Assembly (NCBI RefSeq): GCF_003002815.1
Contig: NZ_PVTF01000001.1
Coordinates: 186,001-250,000, forward strand
DNA length: 64,000 bases
Direction: 5' to 3'
DNA from: Umezawaea tangerina
GTDB lineage: Bacteria > Actinomycetota > Actinomycetes > Mycobacteriales > Pseudonocardiaceae
The notes under the pieces were generated by a model that worked only from the letters and a program-made list of their open reading frames with translations, searched no databases and was not told the origin of the DNA. The position numbers and the translations under genes were made by a program. Of this stretch, positions 33,590 through 41,488 are shown piece after piece (positions within the stretch are counted from its first letter, which is position 1; every line of letters begins with the position of its first letter).

Positions 33590-35380
33590 GTGTTCACCAC
33601 CCGGCCGGAACTCGTCGGCACCCACGGCATGGTCGCCTCCACCCACTGGCTCGCCTCGTCGGCGGGCATGGCGGTGCTGGAGGCGGGCGGCAACGCCTTC
33701 GACGCGGCGGTGGCCGCGGGCTTCGTCCTGCAGGTCGTCGAACCGCACCTCAACGGCCCCGGCGGCGAGGTGCCGGTGGTCTTCTCGGCCGTCGGCGAGT
33801 CCGCACCGCGGGTGCTGTGCGGCCAGGGCGTGGCTCCGGCGGGCGCGACCACCGAGCACTACACGGGGCTCGGCCTCGACCTGGTGCCCGGCAGCGGCCT
33901 GCTCGCCGCGACCGTGCCCGGCGCGTGGGACGGCTGGCTGACGCTGCTGCGCGACTACGGCACGAAGTCGTTGCGCGAGGTGCTGGACTACGCGATCGGG
34001 TACGCGCGTGACGGGTTCCCGCTGCTGGAACGCGTGTCGGGCACCATCTCGACCGTCGCGGACCTGTTCCGCGACCACTGGACCACCTCCGCGGCCCAGT
34101 GGATGCCGGGTGGCCGCGTGCCCGAGCCGGGCACGCGGTTCCGCAACCCCAAGCTGGCCGACACGTGGGAGTGGCTGCTCGCCGCCGGTGAGGCCGCGGG
34201 CGGCGACCGCGAGGCCCAGATCGAGGCCGCCCGCCGCGCCTGGTCGCAGGGTTTCGTGGCCGCGCAGGTCGACGAGTTCTGCCGCGGCGAGTTCCGCGAC
34301 GACTCCGGCCGCGACCACGCGGGCGTGCTGACCGGCGCGGACATGGCCGGGTGGGAGGCGACCTACGAGGACGCCGTCACCGCCGACTTCGGCGACTGGA
34401 CGGTCGCCAAGTGCGGGGCCTGGTCGCAGGGACCCGTTCTGCTGCAACAGCTCCGGCTGCTGGAGGGCTTCGCCGACCGGCTGTCCTACGTGGACGGCAA
34501 GCCCACCGCGCAGACGATCCACCTCGCCGTGGAGTGCGCGAAGCTCGCGTTCGCCGACCGCGAGGCCTGGTACGGCGACACCGGCGACGTGCCGCTGGAC
34601 GTGCTGCTGTCCCGCGAGTACGCCGACCTGCGCCGCAAGCTCGTCGACGAGAACGCGTCGCTTGAGCTGCGCCCCGGTTCCCCCGGCTCGGCACGACCCG
34701 TGCTCGCCGAGCACATCCGCCGCGGCCCGAGCGCCCTGGCCGACCTCAGCGGTGCCGTCGGCGAACCGACCGTCGGTCCGACCGGCACCACCAAGGGCGA
34801 CACGGTGCACGTCGACGTCGTGGACCGCTGGGGCAACCTGGTCTCCGCGACCCCGTCCGGCGGCTGGCTCCAGTCGTCGCCGACGATCCCGTCGCTCGGG
34901 TTCTGCCTCGGCAGCCGCGCGCAGATGTTCTGGCTGGACAAGGGACTGCCGAACTCGCTGGCCCCCGGCAAGCGCCCGCGCACCACGTTGTCGCCGTCGC
35001 TCGCGCTGCGCGACGGCCTGCCCGCGATGGCGTTCGGCACGCCCGGCGGCGACCAGCAGGACCAGTGGCAGCTCGGGTTCTGGCTCGCGCACACCGCAGG
35101 CGGCCTCAACCTCCAGCAGTCGATCGACGCGCCGCTGTGGCACACCAACGCGTTCCCCAGCTCGTTCTACCCGCGGGCCTGGACGCCGGGCGAGGTCGTC
35201 GTCGAGTCCCGCGTGGGCGCCGAGGCGATCGCGGACCTGCGCGAGCGCGGCCACTCCGTGGTCGACGCGGGGGAGTGGACGCTCGGCCGGATGTCCGCCG
35301 TGGCGCGGGACTCCCGCGACGGCCTACTCCGCGCCGCCGCCAACCCCCGTGGTGCCCAGGGCTACGCCGTCGGTCGCTAG
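33590..35380 (+). CDS. Gamma-glutamyltransferase-family Ntn hydrolase
   Basis: 596-residue member of the gamma-glutamyltransferase / acylase family. MVASTHWLASSAGMAVLEAG and GGNAFDAAVAAGFVLQVVEP open the large subunit. The predicted autocleavage and nucleophile Thr is about residue 405 in GDTVHVDVVDRWGNLVS, followed by RTTLSPSLALRDG and FGTPGGDQQDQWQ. No signal peptide is seen, so it is probably cytoplasmic and may act on a small gamma-glutamyl or acyl compound rather than glutathione. Its last 57 bp overlap the 3' end of the convergent XRE gene. Confidence 0.88.
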   Translation: MFTTRPELVGTHGMVASTHWLASSAGMAVLEAGGNAFDAAVAAGFVLQVVEPHLNGPGGEVPVVFSAVGESAPRVLCGQGVAPAGATTEHYTGLGLDLVPGSGLLAATVPGAWDGWLTLLRDYGTKSLREVLDYAIGYARDGFPLLERVSGTISTVADLFRDHWTTSAAQWMPGGRVPEPGTRFRNPKLADTWEWLLAAGEAAGGDREAQIEAARRAWSQGFVAAQVDEFCRGEFRDDSGRDHAGVLTGADMAGWEATYEDAVTADFGDWTVAKCGAWSQGPVLLQQLRLLEGFADRLSYVDGKPTAQTIHLAVECAKLAFADREAWYGDTGDVPLDVLLSREYADLRRKLVDENASLELRPGSPGSARPVLAEHIRRGPSALADLSGAVGEPTVGPTGTTKGDTVHVDVVDRWGNLVSATPSGGWLQSSPTIPSLGFCLGSRAQMFWLDKGLPNSLAPGKRPRTTLSPSLALRDGLPAMAFGTPGGDQQDQWQLGFWLAHTAGGLNLQQSIDAPLWHTNAFPSSFYPRAWTPGEVVVESRVGAEAIADLRERGHSVVDAGEWTLGRMSAVARDSRDGLLRAAANPRGAQGYAVGR

Positions 35381-36160
35381 CGCGGCGATGGCCTCGGCTG
35401 ACGGCGAACCGGGCTCGGCGGAGTAGGTGATGATCATCTGCTCCGGCGCGTCCGGCACCGGCAGCGCCTCGTAGGCCAGTTCCAGCGGGCCGACGCGCGG
35501 GTGTCGCAGCCGCATCGTCCCGTGCGGCACGGTCCACACCTCGTGCGCCGCCCACAGCGCCCGGAACTCCGGGCTCGCGGACAGCTCCTCCACCAGTGCG
35601 GCCATCCGCGGGTCGTCCGGGTGGAGGGCGGCCTGCATCCGCAGCCCGCCGACGGTGTTGTTCGCCTTGTCCTCCCACGGCGTCCACAGCTCGCGCGACG
35701 ACGGGTGCAGGAAGATCAGCCGCGCCATGTTGTCGTGCACGTCGAGGTCGACGCCGTACATGGCCGCCGCCAACGGGTTCCACGCGACGATGTCCATGTG
35801 CCCGCCCAGCACGTACGCGGGCGACCCGGTGATGTTCGCCAGCAGCCACCGCAGCCCCGGCCGCACCCGCCCGGCGGGCACCGGCCGTTTCGGCGGCCGG
35901 GCCAGGTTGTGCAGGTGCGTCCGCTCGCCCTCGTCCAACCGCAGCGCCCGCGCCACCGCGTTCAGCACCTCGTCGGACACGTTGGCCAGCCGCCCCTGTT
36001 CGAGGCGGCCGTAGTAGTCAGCGCTCACGCCCGCGAGCTGCGCCAGCTCCTCGCGCCGCAGCCCCGGCACGCGCCGCCGCCCGCCGAACGTCGGCAGGCC
36101 GGTCCCCTCGGGCGTCAGCCGCGCCCGTCGGGACTGCAGGAAGTCCCCCAGCTCCGTCAT
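35324..36160 (-). CDS. XRE-family regulator with MmyB-like ligand-binding domain
   Basis: 278 residues. N-terminal HTH (about 8-75) with RRRVPGLRREELAQLAGVSA and DYYGRLEQGR. The C-terminal domain (about 95-270) of MmyB type has YVLGGHMDIVAWNPLAAAM, HPSSRELW and HPRVGPLELAYEAL, thought to bind a small hydrophobic ligand. ATG at 36160, divergent from the hydrolase at 36243 across 82 bp, which it probably controls. Its 3' end overlaps the gamma-glutamyltransferase-like gene by 57 bp. Confidence 0.9.
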   Translation of the reverse strand: MTELGDFLQSRRARLTPEGTGLPTFGGRRRVPGLRREELAQLAGVSADYYGRLEQGRLANVSDEVLNAVARALRLDEGERTHLHNLARPPKRPVPAGRVRPGLRWLLANITGSPAYVLGGHMDIVAWNPLAAAMYGVDLDVHDNMARLIFLHPSSRELWTPWEDKANNTVGGLRMQAALHPDDPRMAALVEELSASPEFRALWAAHEVWTVPHGTMRLRHPRVGPLELAYEALPVPDAPEQMIITYSAEPGSPSAEAIAALATDGVALGTTGVGGGAE

Positions 36161-36242
36161 GGACGACAGCGAACCACGGTTTGCCAGACCTGGGTTGAAC
36201 GGGCATCTGGGTACGCCGTCGCGGGGGCGCGAACCTGGGCGC

Positions 36243-37145
36243 ATGACGAACATCGAAGAGCAGCGCTTCATCCGCGTCGGCGGCGTCGAGCAGTGGGTCC
36301 AGATCCGCGGCGCGAACCGCGACAACCCGGTCCTGCTGGTCCTGCACGGCGGCCCCGGTTCCCCGTACGCCCTGTTCACGCCGCTGCTGCGGTCGTGGGA
36401 GGAGCACTACACCGTCGTGCAGTGGGACCGCCGCGGTGCCGGGAAGACGTTGCGGCGCAACGGCCGCGAGGGCTGCGGCGAGATGTCGTTCGAGCAGTGC
36501 GTGCAGGACGCCGTCGAGGTCGTCGAGTTCCTGCGCGGCCACCTCGACAAGGACAAGGTCGTGCTGCTCGCGGGCTCGATGGGCACCATGGTCGGCACGC
36601 CGCTCGTGCAGCGCAGGCCCGACCTGTTCGAGGCGTACGTGGCGACCGACCTGTACGTCGACATGGTCGCCAACGAGGCCGAGTCGTACCGGCTGGTGCT
36701 GGCGAAGAACCCCAAGGCCGCCAAGGCGCTCGCCGCGATCGGCCCCGACCCGACCGCGTGGGACCTCAAGGCGTGGGAGGTCAAGATGCGCTGGAGCATG
36801 GACAACGCCGTGCTCGGCAAGCTCTTCCTGCCGCTGGTGCTCGGCCGCGCGGTCTACGGCTGGCGCGACCTCCGGCACGTCGCGGCCGGGTTCGGGTACT
36901 CCAAGAAGGCGCTGTTCCACGACTTCATGGGCTTCCGCGCCAAGCCGGACTTCGAGGTGCCGGTCGTCATCCTGCAAGGCGCGGACGACGAGGTCACCGT
37001 CCGCTCGCTCGCCGAGGACTACTTCGCGCGGGTCTCCGCGCCGAGCAAGCGCATGGCGCTCATCCAGGACGCGGGCCACTTCGCCGCGTTCACCCAGCCC
37101 GACCGCTTCCTCGCCGCGATGCTGGGGGAAGTGGAACGGCCCTGA
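36243..37145 (+). CDS. Alpha/beta hydrolase, proline iminopeptidase-like
   Basis: 300-residue cytoplasmic hydrolase with an HGGPGSPY oxyanion motif near 33-40, nucleophile Ser in LAGSMGTMVG (about residue 113), acid Asp in LQGADDEVT and catalytic His in DAGHFAAF. This follows the S33 peptidase/hydrolase pattern. GAACCT, six bases, then ATG suggests a leaderless start. Regulated in all likelihood by the divergent MmyB-type protein. Substrate unknown. Confidence 0.87.
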   Translation: MTNIEEQRFIRVGGVEQWVQIRGANRDNPVLLVLHGGPGSPYALFTPLLRSWEEHYTVVQWDRRGAGKTLRRNGREGCGEMSFEQCVQDAVEVVEFLRGHLDKDKVVLLAGSMGTMVGTPLVQRRPDLFEAYVATDLYVDMVANEAESYRLVLAKNPKAAKALAAIGPDPTAWDLKAWEVKMRWSMDNAVLGKLFLPLVLGRAVYGWRDLRHVAAGFGYSKKALFHDFMGFRAKPDFEVPVVILQGADDEVTVRSLAEDYFARVSAPSKRMALIQDAGHFAAFTQPDRFLAAMLGEVERP

Positions 37146-37175
37146 CCCGAGGGGGGAGGGGGCCAGGGCCGTTCC
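37133..37175. terminator. Terminator at the end of the hydrolase gene
   Basis: GGAACGGCCCTG pairs exactly with CAGGGCCGTTCC. The stem starts inside the last codons of the hydrolase and lies between convergent genes. Confidence 0.6.
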
Positions 37176-37191
37176 GGTTCGGGGACGACGC

Positions 37192-37530
37192 TCAGCTGGG
37201 GTCGACCAGCGCGCCCACGCCGACGTTCGACGCGTCCTCGGTGTTGTCGTAGCCGAGCAGCGTCGGGACGACCTGACCGTCGACGTTCTCCACGAGCGCC
37301 TTGGCACCGACGGTGTCGAGGTTGATCGCCTCGATCTTGCCCGCGGGGTTGTTCGTGTCGATGCTCGCCAGGTTGCCCGCGTTGGCCACCTTGCCCAGCT
37401 CGAGGTCGAGGTTCGGAGTGGTCGCGGCGTTGCCGTCGACAGCGGCGTTCGCCGTGCCGCCCAGGCCGAGCATGACGGTGGCGCCGCCGAGCGCGATAGC
37501 AGCGCCCGCGATGGTCTTCCTGAGGTTCAT
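37192..37530 (-). CDS. Small secreted protein of unknown function
   Basis: 112 residues. Signal peptide about 1-29 (MNLRKTIAGAAIALGG then MLGLGGTANA|AVDG). The mature part is acidic, Asn/Asp/Val-rich, without Cys (NLDLELGKVANAGNLASIDT; AINLDTVGAKALVENVDGQV). I recognise no domain. It stands alone between two convergent or divergent units. The 288-bp upstream gap (37531-37818) shows no gene. Confidence 0.7.
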   Translation of the reverse strand: MNLRKTIAGAAIALGGATVMLGLGGTANAAVDGNAATTPNLDLELGKVANAGNLASIDTNNPAGKIEAINLDTVGAKALVENVDGQVVPTLLGYDNTEDASNVGVGALVDPS

Positions 37531-37806
37531 GGGCGCGAAAGTGTCGCAATCGGGGCCCCCGGAGCAAGGCGCGCAATCCTTCTGGGCGACATCGTTCACC
37601 CGCGCGAGGGTCGTACCCGGTCTGCGTTCGCTTCCCGGCATCGCTTTCCGGTGCTCCCCGAACACCCTTCCTCGTGCCTTGCTCTTCACGGGGCGTCGAC
37701 GACCGGTCGAGAGGCGAACCGGACGGACCCGGACGACCTGGCGTACGACCGCTGACGTACGTCCACCTGCCGCCTCAGCACCCACGCCACCGGCGGTTTC
37801 CTGCCG

Positions 37807-37812
37807 TACGGT
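37807..37812 (+). promoter_or_regulatory. -10 hexamer (TACGGT) of a leaderless promoter for the two-component system
   Basis: TACGGT, six bases, then GTG at 37819; no ribosome binding site. Confidence 0.6.
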
Positions 37813-37818
37813 CGACCC

Positions 37819-38760
37819 GTGTCCTTGGAGCAGTACCTGCCCTACGCCTGGTTCGCGGCCACGTTCGGCCTGTTGTTGTTGCGCAAGAGGTACCCGGTGG
37901 CGACGATCGCGCTGACCGGCGCGTCCACGTGGCTGTACTACGTGGCCGGGCACGTGGGGCCGTTGGTGGCGGCGCCCGCGTTGGCGGTGTTCAGCCTGGC
38001 GCGGAGGTCGGCGGTCGAGCGGCGGCGGTGGCACTCGGAGCAGGAGCGGTTGAGGATCGCGCGCGAGGTGCACGACGTGGTGGCGCACAGCCTGGCGATG
38101 ATCAACGTGCAGGCCGGGGTGGCGGCGCACGTGGCGGACCGGAAGCCGGAGGAGGCGGTGAAGGCGCTGCTGGCGATCAAGGAGGCGAGCGGGGCGGCGC
38201 TGGTGGACCTGCGGGCGACGTTGGGGGTGCTGCGCAGCGGGGAGGGGACGACGCCGGTGCCGAGCCTGCGGCGGTTGGCCGAGCTGGTAGACCCGGTGGG
38301 CAAGCCGGTCGAGGTGGTGGGTGATCCGGGTGACCTGCCCGCGCCGGTGGACACGGCGGCCTACCGGATCGTGCAGGAGTCGGTGACGAACGCGCTGCGG
38401 TACGCGCCGGACGCCACCCTGATCACGATCCGGTTCGAGCGGACCGAGGAGCACCTGGAGCTCCGGGTGACCGATGACGGGCAGGGCGGGATGCCGAGCG
38501 TCGGGGCCGGGACGGGGCTGGCGGGGATGCGGGAACGGGCGGAGGCGCTCGGCGGGGAGCTGCACGCGGGAGGATTGCCCGGCGGGGGGTTCGAGGTTCG
38601 GGCGGTGCTGCCGCTCAGAGGGGAGAGCAGTGATCACAGTGGTGCTGGCCGACGACCAGGCCCTGGTCAGGGCGGGTTTTCGGCTGCTGCTGGAGACCGA
38701 GGACGGGTTCGAGGTCGTCGGGGAGGCTGCGGACGGGGCCGAGGCGGTCGCCGAGGCTGA
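37819..38760 (+). CDS. NarL-type sensor histidine kinase; 3' end runs 131 bp into the response-regulator gene
   Basis: 313 residues as read. Two or three N-terminal hydrophobic segments (to about 60), HisKA_3 with phosphoacceptor His85 (AREVHDVVAHSL), and an HATPase domain with YRIVQESVTNALRYA, VTDDGQGG and GLAGMRERAEALGG. Normal homology ends near residue 270 (VRAVLPL). The remaining 43 residues are a Gly/Arg-rich tail read out of frame through the response regulator. One extra G in the run before 38625 would create a TGA overlapping the regulator's GTG, so a one-base deletion (real or sequencing) is suspected. Confidence 0.85.
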   Translation: MSLEQYLPYAWFAATFGLLLLRKRYPVATIALTGASTWLYYVAGHVGPLVAAPALAVFSLARRSAVERRRWHSEQERLRIAREVHDVVAHSLAMINVQAGVAAHVADRKPEEAVKALLAIKEASGAALVDLRATLGVLRSGEGTTPVPSLRRLAELVDPVGKPVEVVGDPGDLPAPVDTAAYRIVQESVTNALRYAPDATLITIRFERTEEHLELRVTDDGQGGMPSVGAGTGLAGMRERAEALGGELHAGGLPGGGFEVRAVLPLRGESSDHSGAGRRPGPGQGGFSAAAGDRGRVRGRRGGCGRGRGGRRG

Positions 38761-39295
38761 GCGGTGCCGACCGGACATCGTGGTCATGGACATCCGGATG
38801 CCGGGCACCGACGGGCTGGAGGCGACGCGGCTGATCTCGGAGCACCCGGACCTGCGGGACACGAAGGTGCTGGTGCTGACGACGTTCGACGTGGACGAGT
38901 ACGTGTTCGAGGCCCTGCGCGGCGGCGCCAGCGGGTTCCTGCTCAAGGACGTCGAACCGGTGGAGCTCCTGCACGCGCTGCGCGTCATCGCCGCAGGTGA
39001 TGCCCTGCTTGCACCGAGCGTGACGCGCAGGCTGATCGCGGAGTACGCCTCGCGGCCGCAGAACCGGCGTCCGCATCCCACCGCCCTGCGGGAGCTGACG
39101 GACCGGGAGCGGGAGGTCCTCGCCCTGGTGGCGGGCGGCCTGTCGAACGACGAGATCGCGGAACACCTGGTCATCAGCCCCGCGACGGCCAGGACGCACG
39201 TCAGCCGGATCATGACGAAGATTGGCGCCAGGGACCGCGCGCAGCTCGTCGTTCTCGCTTATGAATCGGGACTCGTGACCCCGAAAAGATTATGA
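38630..39295 (+). CDS. NarL/LuxR-family response regulator
   Basis: 221 residues: receiver domain (Asp8/Asp9, phosphoacceptor Asp54 in VVMDIRMPG, Lys near 106 in FLLKD) and C-terminal LuxR HTH (about 150-215; LTDREREVLALVAGGLSNDE, ISPATARTHVSRIMTKIGAR). Partner of the histidine kinase just upstream. GTG start at 38630 with GGGAG 6-8 bases before. Targets unknown; no obvious transporter operon of the kind often paired with such systems is adjacent. Confidence 0.93.
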   Translation: MITVVLADDQALVRAGFRLLLETEDGFEVVGEAADGAEAVAEAERCRPDIVVMDIRMPGTDGLEATRLISEHPDLRDTKVLVLTTFDVDEYVFEALRGGASGFLLKDVEPVELLHALRVIAAGDALLAPSVTRRLIAEYASRPQNRRPHPTALRELTDREREVLALVAGGLSNDEIAEHLVISPATARTHVSRIMTKIGARDRAQLVVLAYESGLVTPKRL

Positions 39296-39369
39296 GTGAA
39301 TCGTGAACTAGTTACCGGCTGTATTGGTCGTATTGGTCACGCCTTTTACGGAGCGCAACCGAATGCGTA

Positions 39370-39744
39370 CTAAGCGATGGCGCCGGGCGGCAGGTTCAAC
39401 TTGAAAGGCAACGTTGTCACCACGGCGAGATCCGACGCCGTGCTCTTCATCAACGTCGGTGCGTTGCGGGCGCCGGGCTCGGGCAGGTTGAGCAGCCGCT
39501 CGACCGCCTCGACCAGCTGACCCTCGTAGATCCACACCGCCTGTGGAGCCCTGCTGCTGTCCCGAACCGCAGGTAGACGGCCCGCGCGCGCCTCGGTCTC
39601 CGACCAGAACAGGATGGAGTCGACGAAGCCTCTCCGCTGCTTGAACGCCATGATCCGGTCGAGTTCGCCGTCGCCGTCCCGCAGGTGCAGGAACTGGAAG
39701 CCGCTTTCGCGCAACTCGATGACCTTGCTCAGTGCGAGATCCAT
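39370..39744 (-). CDS. Hypothetical protein
   Basis: 124 residues, ATG at 39744 preceded by GAGGTAGG. Soluble alpha/beta composition (LSKVIELRESGFQFLHLRDG; FKQRRGFVDSILFWSETEA; WIYEGQLVEAVERLLNL). No recognised family. It is convergent with the two-component system and upstream of nothing on its strand. A longer reading frame starting at 39819 lacks a ribosome site. Confidence 0.6.
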   Translation of the reverse strand: MDLALSKVIELRESGFQFLHLRDGDGELDRIMAFKQRRGFVDSILFWSETEARAGRLPAVRDSSRAPQAVWIYEGQLVEAVERLLNLPEPGARNAPTLMKSTASDLAVVTTLPFKLNLPPGAIA

Positions 39745-39854
39745 GACGCACCTACCTCTGTGAGGTCCCCGGTCAGGCGTAGACCGTTCCCATATCAACT
39801 GGAATGGATCGTACGGCAACCGTGGGAATCAGACATAGACCTGCAGGGGCCGAA

Positions 39855-39995
39855 CTATGTCTCAATCGGGGTTGTTGGCACCAGCGTGCCGTTTTCTTCG
39901 GTTGTAGTTCTCTTGGGTACGGCTCGCAGGACACGAAAGGTGCGTGTCAAGAATGCAACACTCGCCAAAGTGACCAGAGTCACATGCAACCACAT
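39855..39995 (-). CDS. Small single-TM protein (46 aa)
   Basis: MWLHVTLVTLASVAFLTRTF leads into a basic, then Thr-rich tail (RAVPKRTTTEENG) ending at a TAG. CGGAGG lies 6 bases before the ATG, an ideal ribosome site. Third codon positions are unusually A/T-rich for this genome, so the gene may be young or acquired. It lies in the otherwise empty stretch 39745-40107. No family recognised. Confidence 0.45.
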   Translation of the reverse strand: MWLHVTLVTLASVAFLTRTFRVLRAVPKRTTTEENGTLVPTTPIET

Positions 39996-40107
39996 CGCAG
40001 CCTCCGCCGAGTCATGGGGGCCCCGGTTCGGGCGTGACCCATCCACATAGACGTCCGTCGGTCGTGTGAGGTTGCAGATCTCACCGACTCGGTACGGCGC
40101 GCCTGGA

Positions 40108-40113
40108 TACCCT
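40108..40113 (+). promoter_or_regulatory. -10 hexamer (TACCCT) of a leaderless promoter for the AlgX-like gene
   Basis: TACCCT, six bases, then GTG at 40120; no ribosome binding site. Confidence 0.6.
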
Positions 40114-40119
40114 GATCCG

Positions 40120-41430
40120 GTGACCGCCAATCGGCTCGATTCGCCTACTCCACCGGGAAGCGGTCCCGGACTCCCCCCGCTGCCCGAGTCGTGGCTGCCG
40201 AAGGAGCACCCGCTGCACCGGCCGCGGCACGGCGCCCGGCAGACCTCGTCCCGCGTCGCGGCGGTCATCTTCTTCTGCGTCCCGATGTTCCTGCTGGTCG
40301 TGGGCGTGCGAGCACCCGAGTTCGAGAACCGGAAGCTGGCCGACTTCCCGTCGATCACCGACGGGTTCGGCCTGTTCACCGGCCTTGACCGGTGGGCGAC
40401 CGACCACCTGCCGCTGCGCGACAAGGCCGTGGCGGCCGAGGACGCGATCAGCCGCGGCGTGTTCGGGGAGCCGCCGCAGTTCAAGAAGGAGCAGAAGACC
40501 GAGGTCGGTCCGGTCATCGCGCCGGAGCAGGACAGCCCGGCCCCGACGCCGCCCTCGGAGTACCAGGACGTGATCGAGGGCAGCGACGGCTGGCTGTACT
40601 TCGGGTTCGACGTGAAGGGCGCGTGCGAGCCGCAGCTGCCGCTCAACGACGTGTTCCAGCGGGTCAACCAGCTGCGCCAGGCCGTCGAGTCGTCCGGCCG
40701 CAAGTTCGTGTTCGTGGTCGCCCCGAACAAGACGACGATGGTGCCCGAGCACCTGCCGCCGGGGTACTTCGGCGCGGCCTGCGCGACGAAGGCCCGCGAC
40801 GAGTTCTGGAAGCGGGTCGTCGCCGAGACCGGCGCCGTCGACCTCCGGCCGGGCCTCCAGCTCGCGGCGGACCGCATCAAGGGCCCGGTCTACTCCAAGC
40901 TCGACACGCACTGGACGTTCGACGGCGGCCTCGTCTACTCCCGCGCCGTCGCCGAGCAGGTCAAGCCCGGCGTCTCGGTCACCTGGCGCAGCACCCAGGG
41001 CAAGGTCGTCCAGGTCCCCGGCGACCTGTCCTCGCTCCTCGGTCAGCGCAAGAACGTCGTCCTCCAGTCCTACCGCCTGGCCCCGGACGGCGTCGACGTG
41101 CGCAGCCGCGAGGTCGAGGGCAGCTTCGCCGAGCCCCGCCGCGTCACCCAGGACCCGTCCAAGGGCGTCGTCGACGCCAAGGTCGGCCTGCTCGGCGACT
41201 CGTTCACCTTCTACGTGCACCAGTACGTCGTCGCGGGCTTCTCCGACATCACGCTCCAGAACAGCGACTTCGTCCCGCCGGACCCGCACCGCACCGGCGC
41301 GATGCTCGCCGACCAGGACGTCGTGGTGGTCGAGGCGGCCGAAAGGTCCCTGGTCGGAGGCGTGAACCCGCTGCTCCAGTCCGACGTCATCGCCGCGATC
41401 GGCGAGGAGCTGGCGAAGAAGCCCCGCTAG
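40120..41430 (+). CDS. AlgX/AlgJ-like SGNH acyltransferase (glycan O-acetylation)
   Basis: 436 residues: Pro-rich cytoplasmic N-terminus, one TM helix (about 45-64), then an extracellular SGNH/GDSL-like domain of the AlgX/AlgJ/DHHW group. Catalytic candidates are Ser361 in LLGDSFTF and Asp262/His264 in KLDTHWTF; GSDGWLYFG is also family-typical. It should transfer or remove acetyl groups on an envelope or exported polysaccharide. No MBOAT acetyl donor is encoded beside it. It precedes the pyruvyl transferase gene by 58 bp on the same strand. Confidence 0.83.
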   Translation: MTANRLDSPTPPGSGPGLPPLPESWLPKEHPLHRPRHGARQTSSRVAAVIFFCVPMFLLVVGVRAPEFENRKLADFPSITDGFGLFTGLDRWATDHLPLRDKAVAAEDAISRGVFGEPPQFKKEQKTEVGPVIAPEQDSPAPTPPSEYQDVIEGSDGWLYFGFDVKGACEPQLPLNDVFQRVNQLRQAVESSGRKFVFVVAPNKTTMVPEHLPPGYFGAACATKARDEFWKRVVAETGAVDLRPGLQLAADRIKGPVYSKLDTHWTFDGGLVYSRAVAEQVKPGVSVTWRSTQGKVVQVPGDLSSLLGQRKNVVLQSYRLAPDGVDVRSREVEGSFAEPRRVTQDPSKGVVDAKVGLLGDSFTFYVHQYVVAGFSDITLQNSDFVPPDPHRTGAMLADQDVVVVEAAERSLVGGVNPLLQSDVIAAIGEELAKKPR

Positions 41431-41476
41431 CTCCGGTGATCAGCCGAAACTGCGAGGACCCTTCACCTGTCCCGGA

Positions 41477-41482
41477 TACAGT
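41477..41482 (+). promoter_or_regulatory. -10 hexamer (TACAGT) of a leaderless promoter for the pyruvyl transferase gene
   Basis: TACAGT, six bases, then GTG at 41489; no ribosome binding site. Confidence 0.6.
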
Positions 41483-41488
41483 TGTCCG

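Noticed and set aside
34377-35260. Long minus-strand frames over the gamma-glutamyltransferase-like gene
   Set aside because: Shadows of a clear Ntn-hydrolase gene with recognisable motifs.
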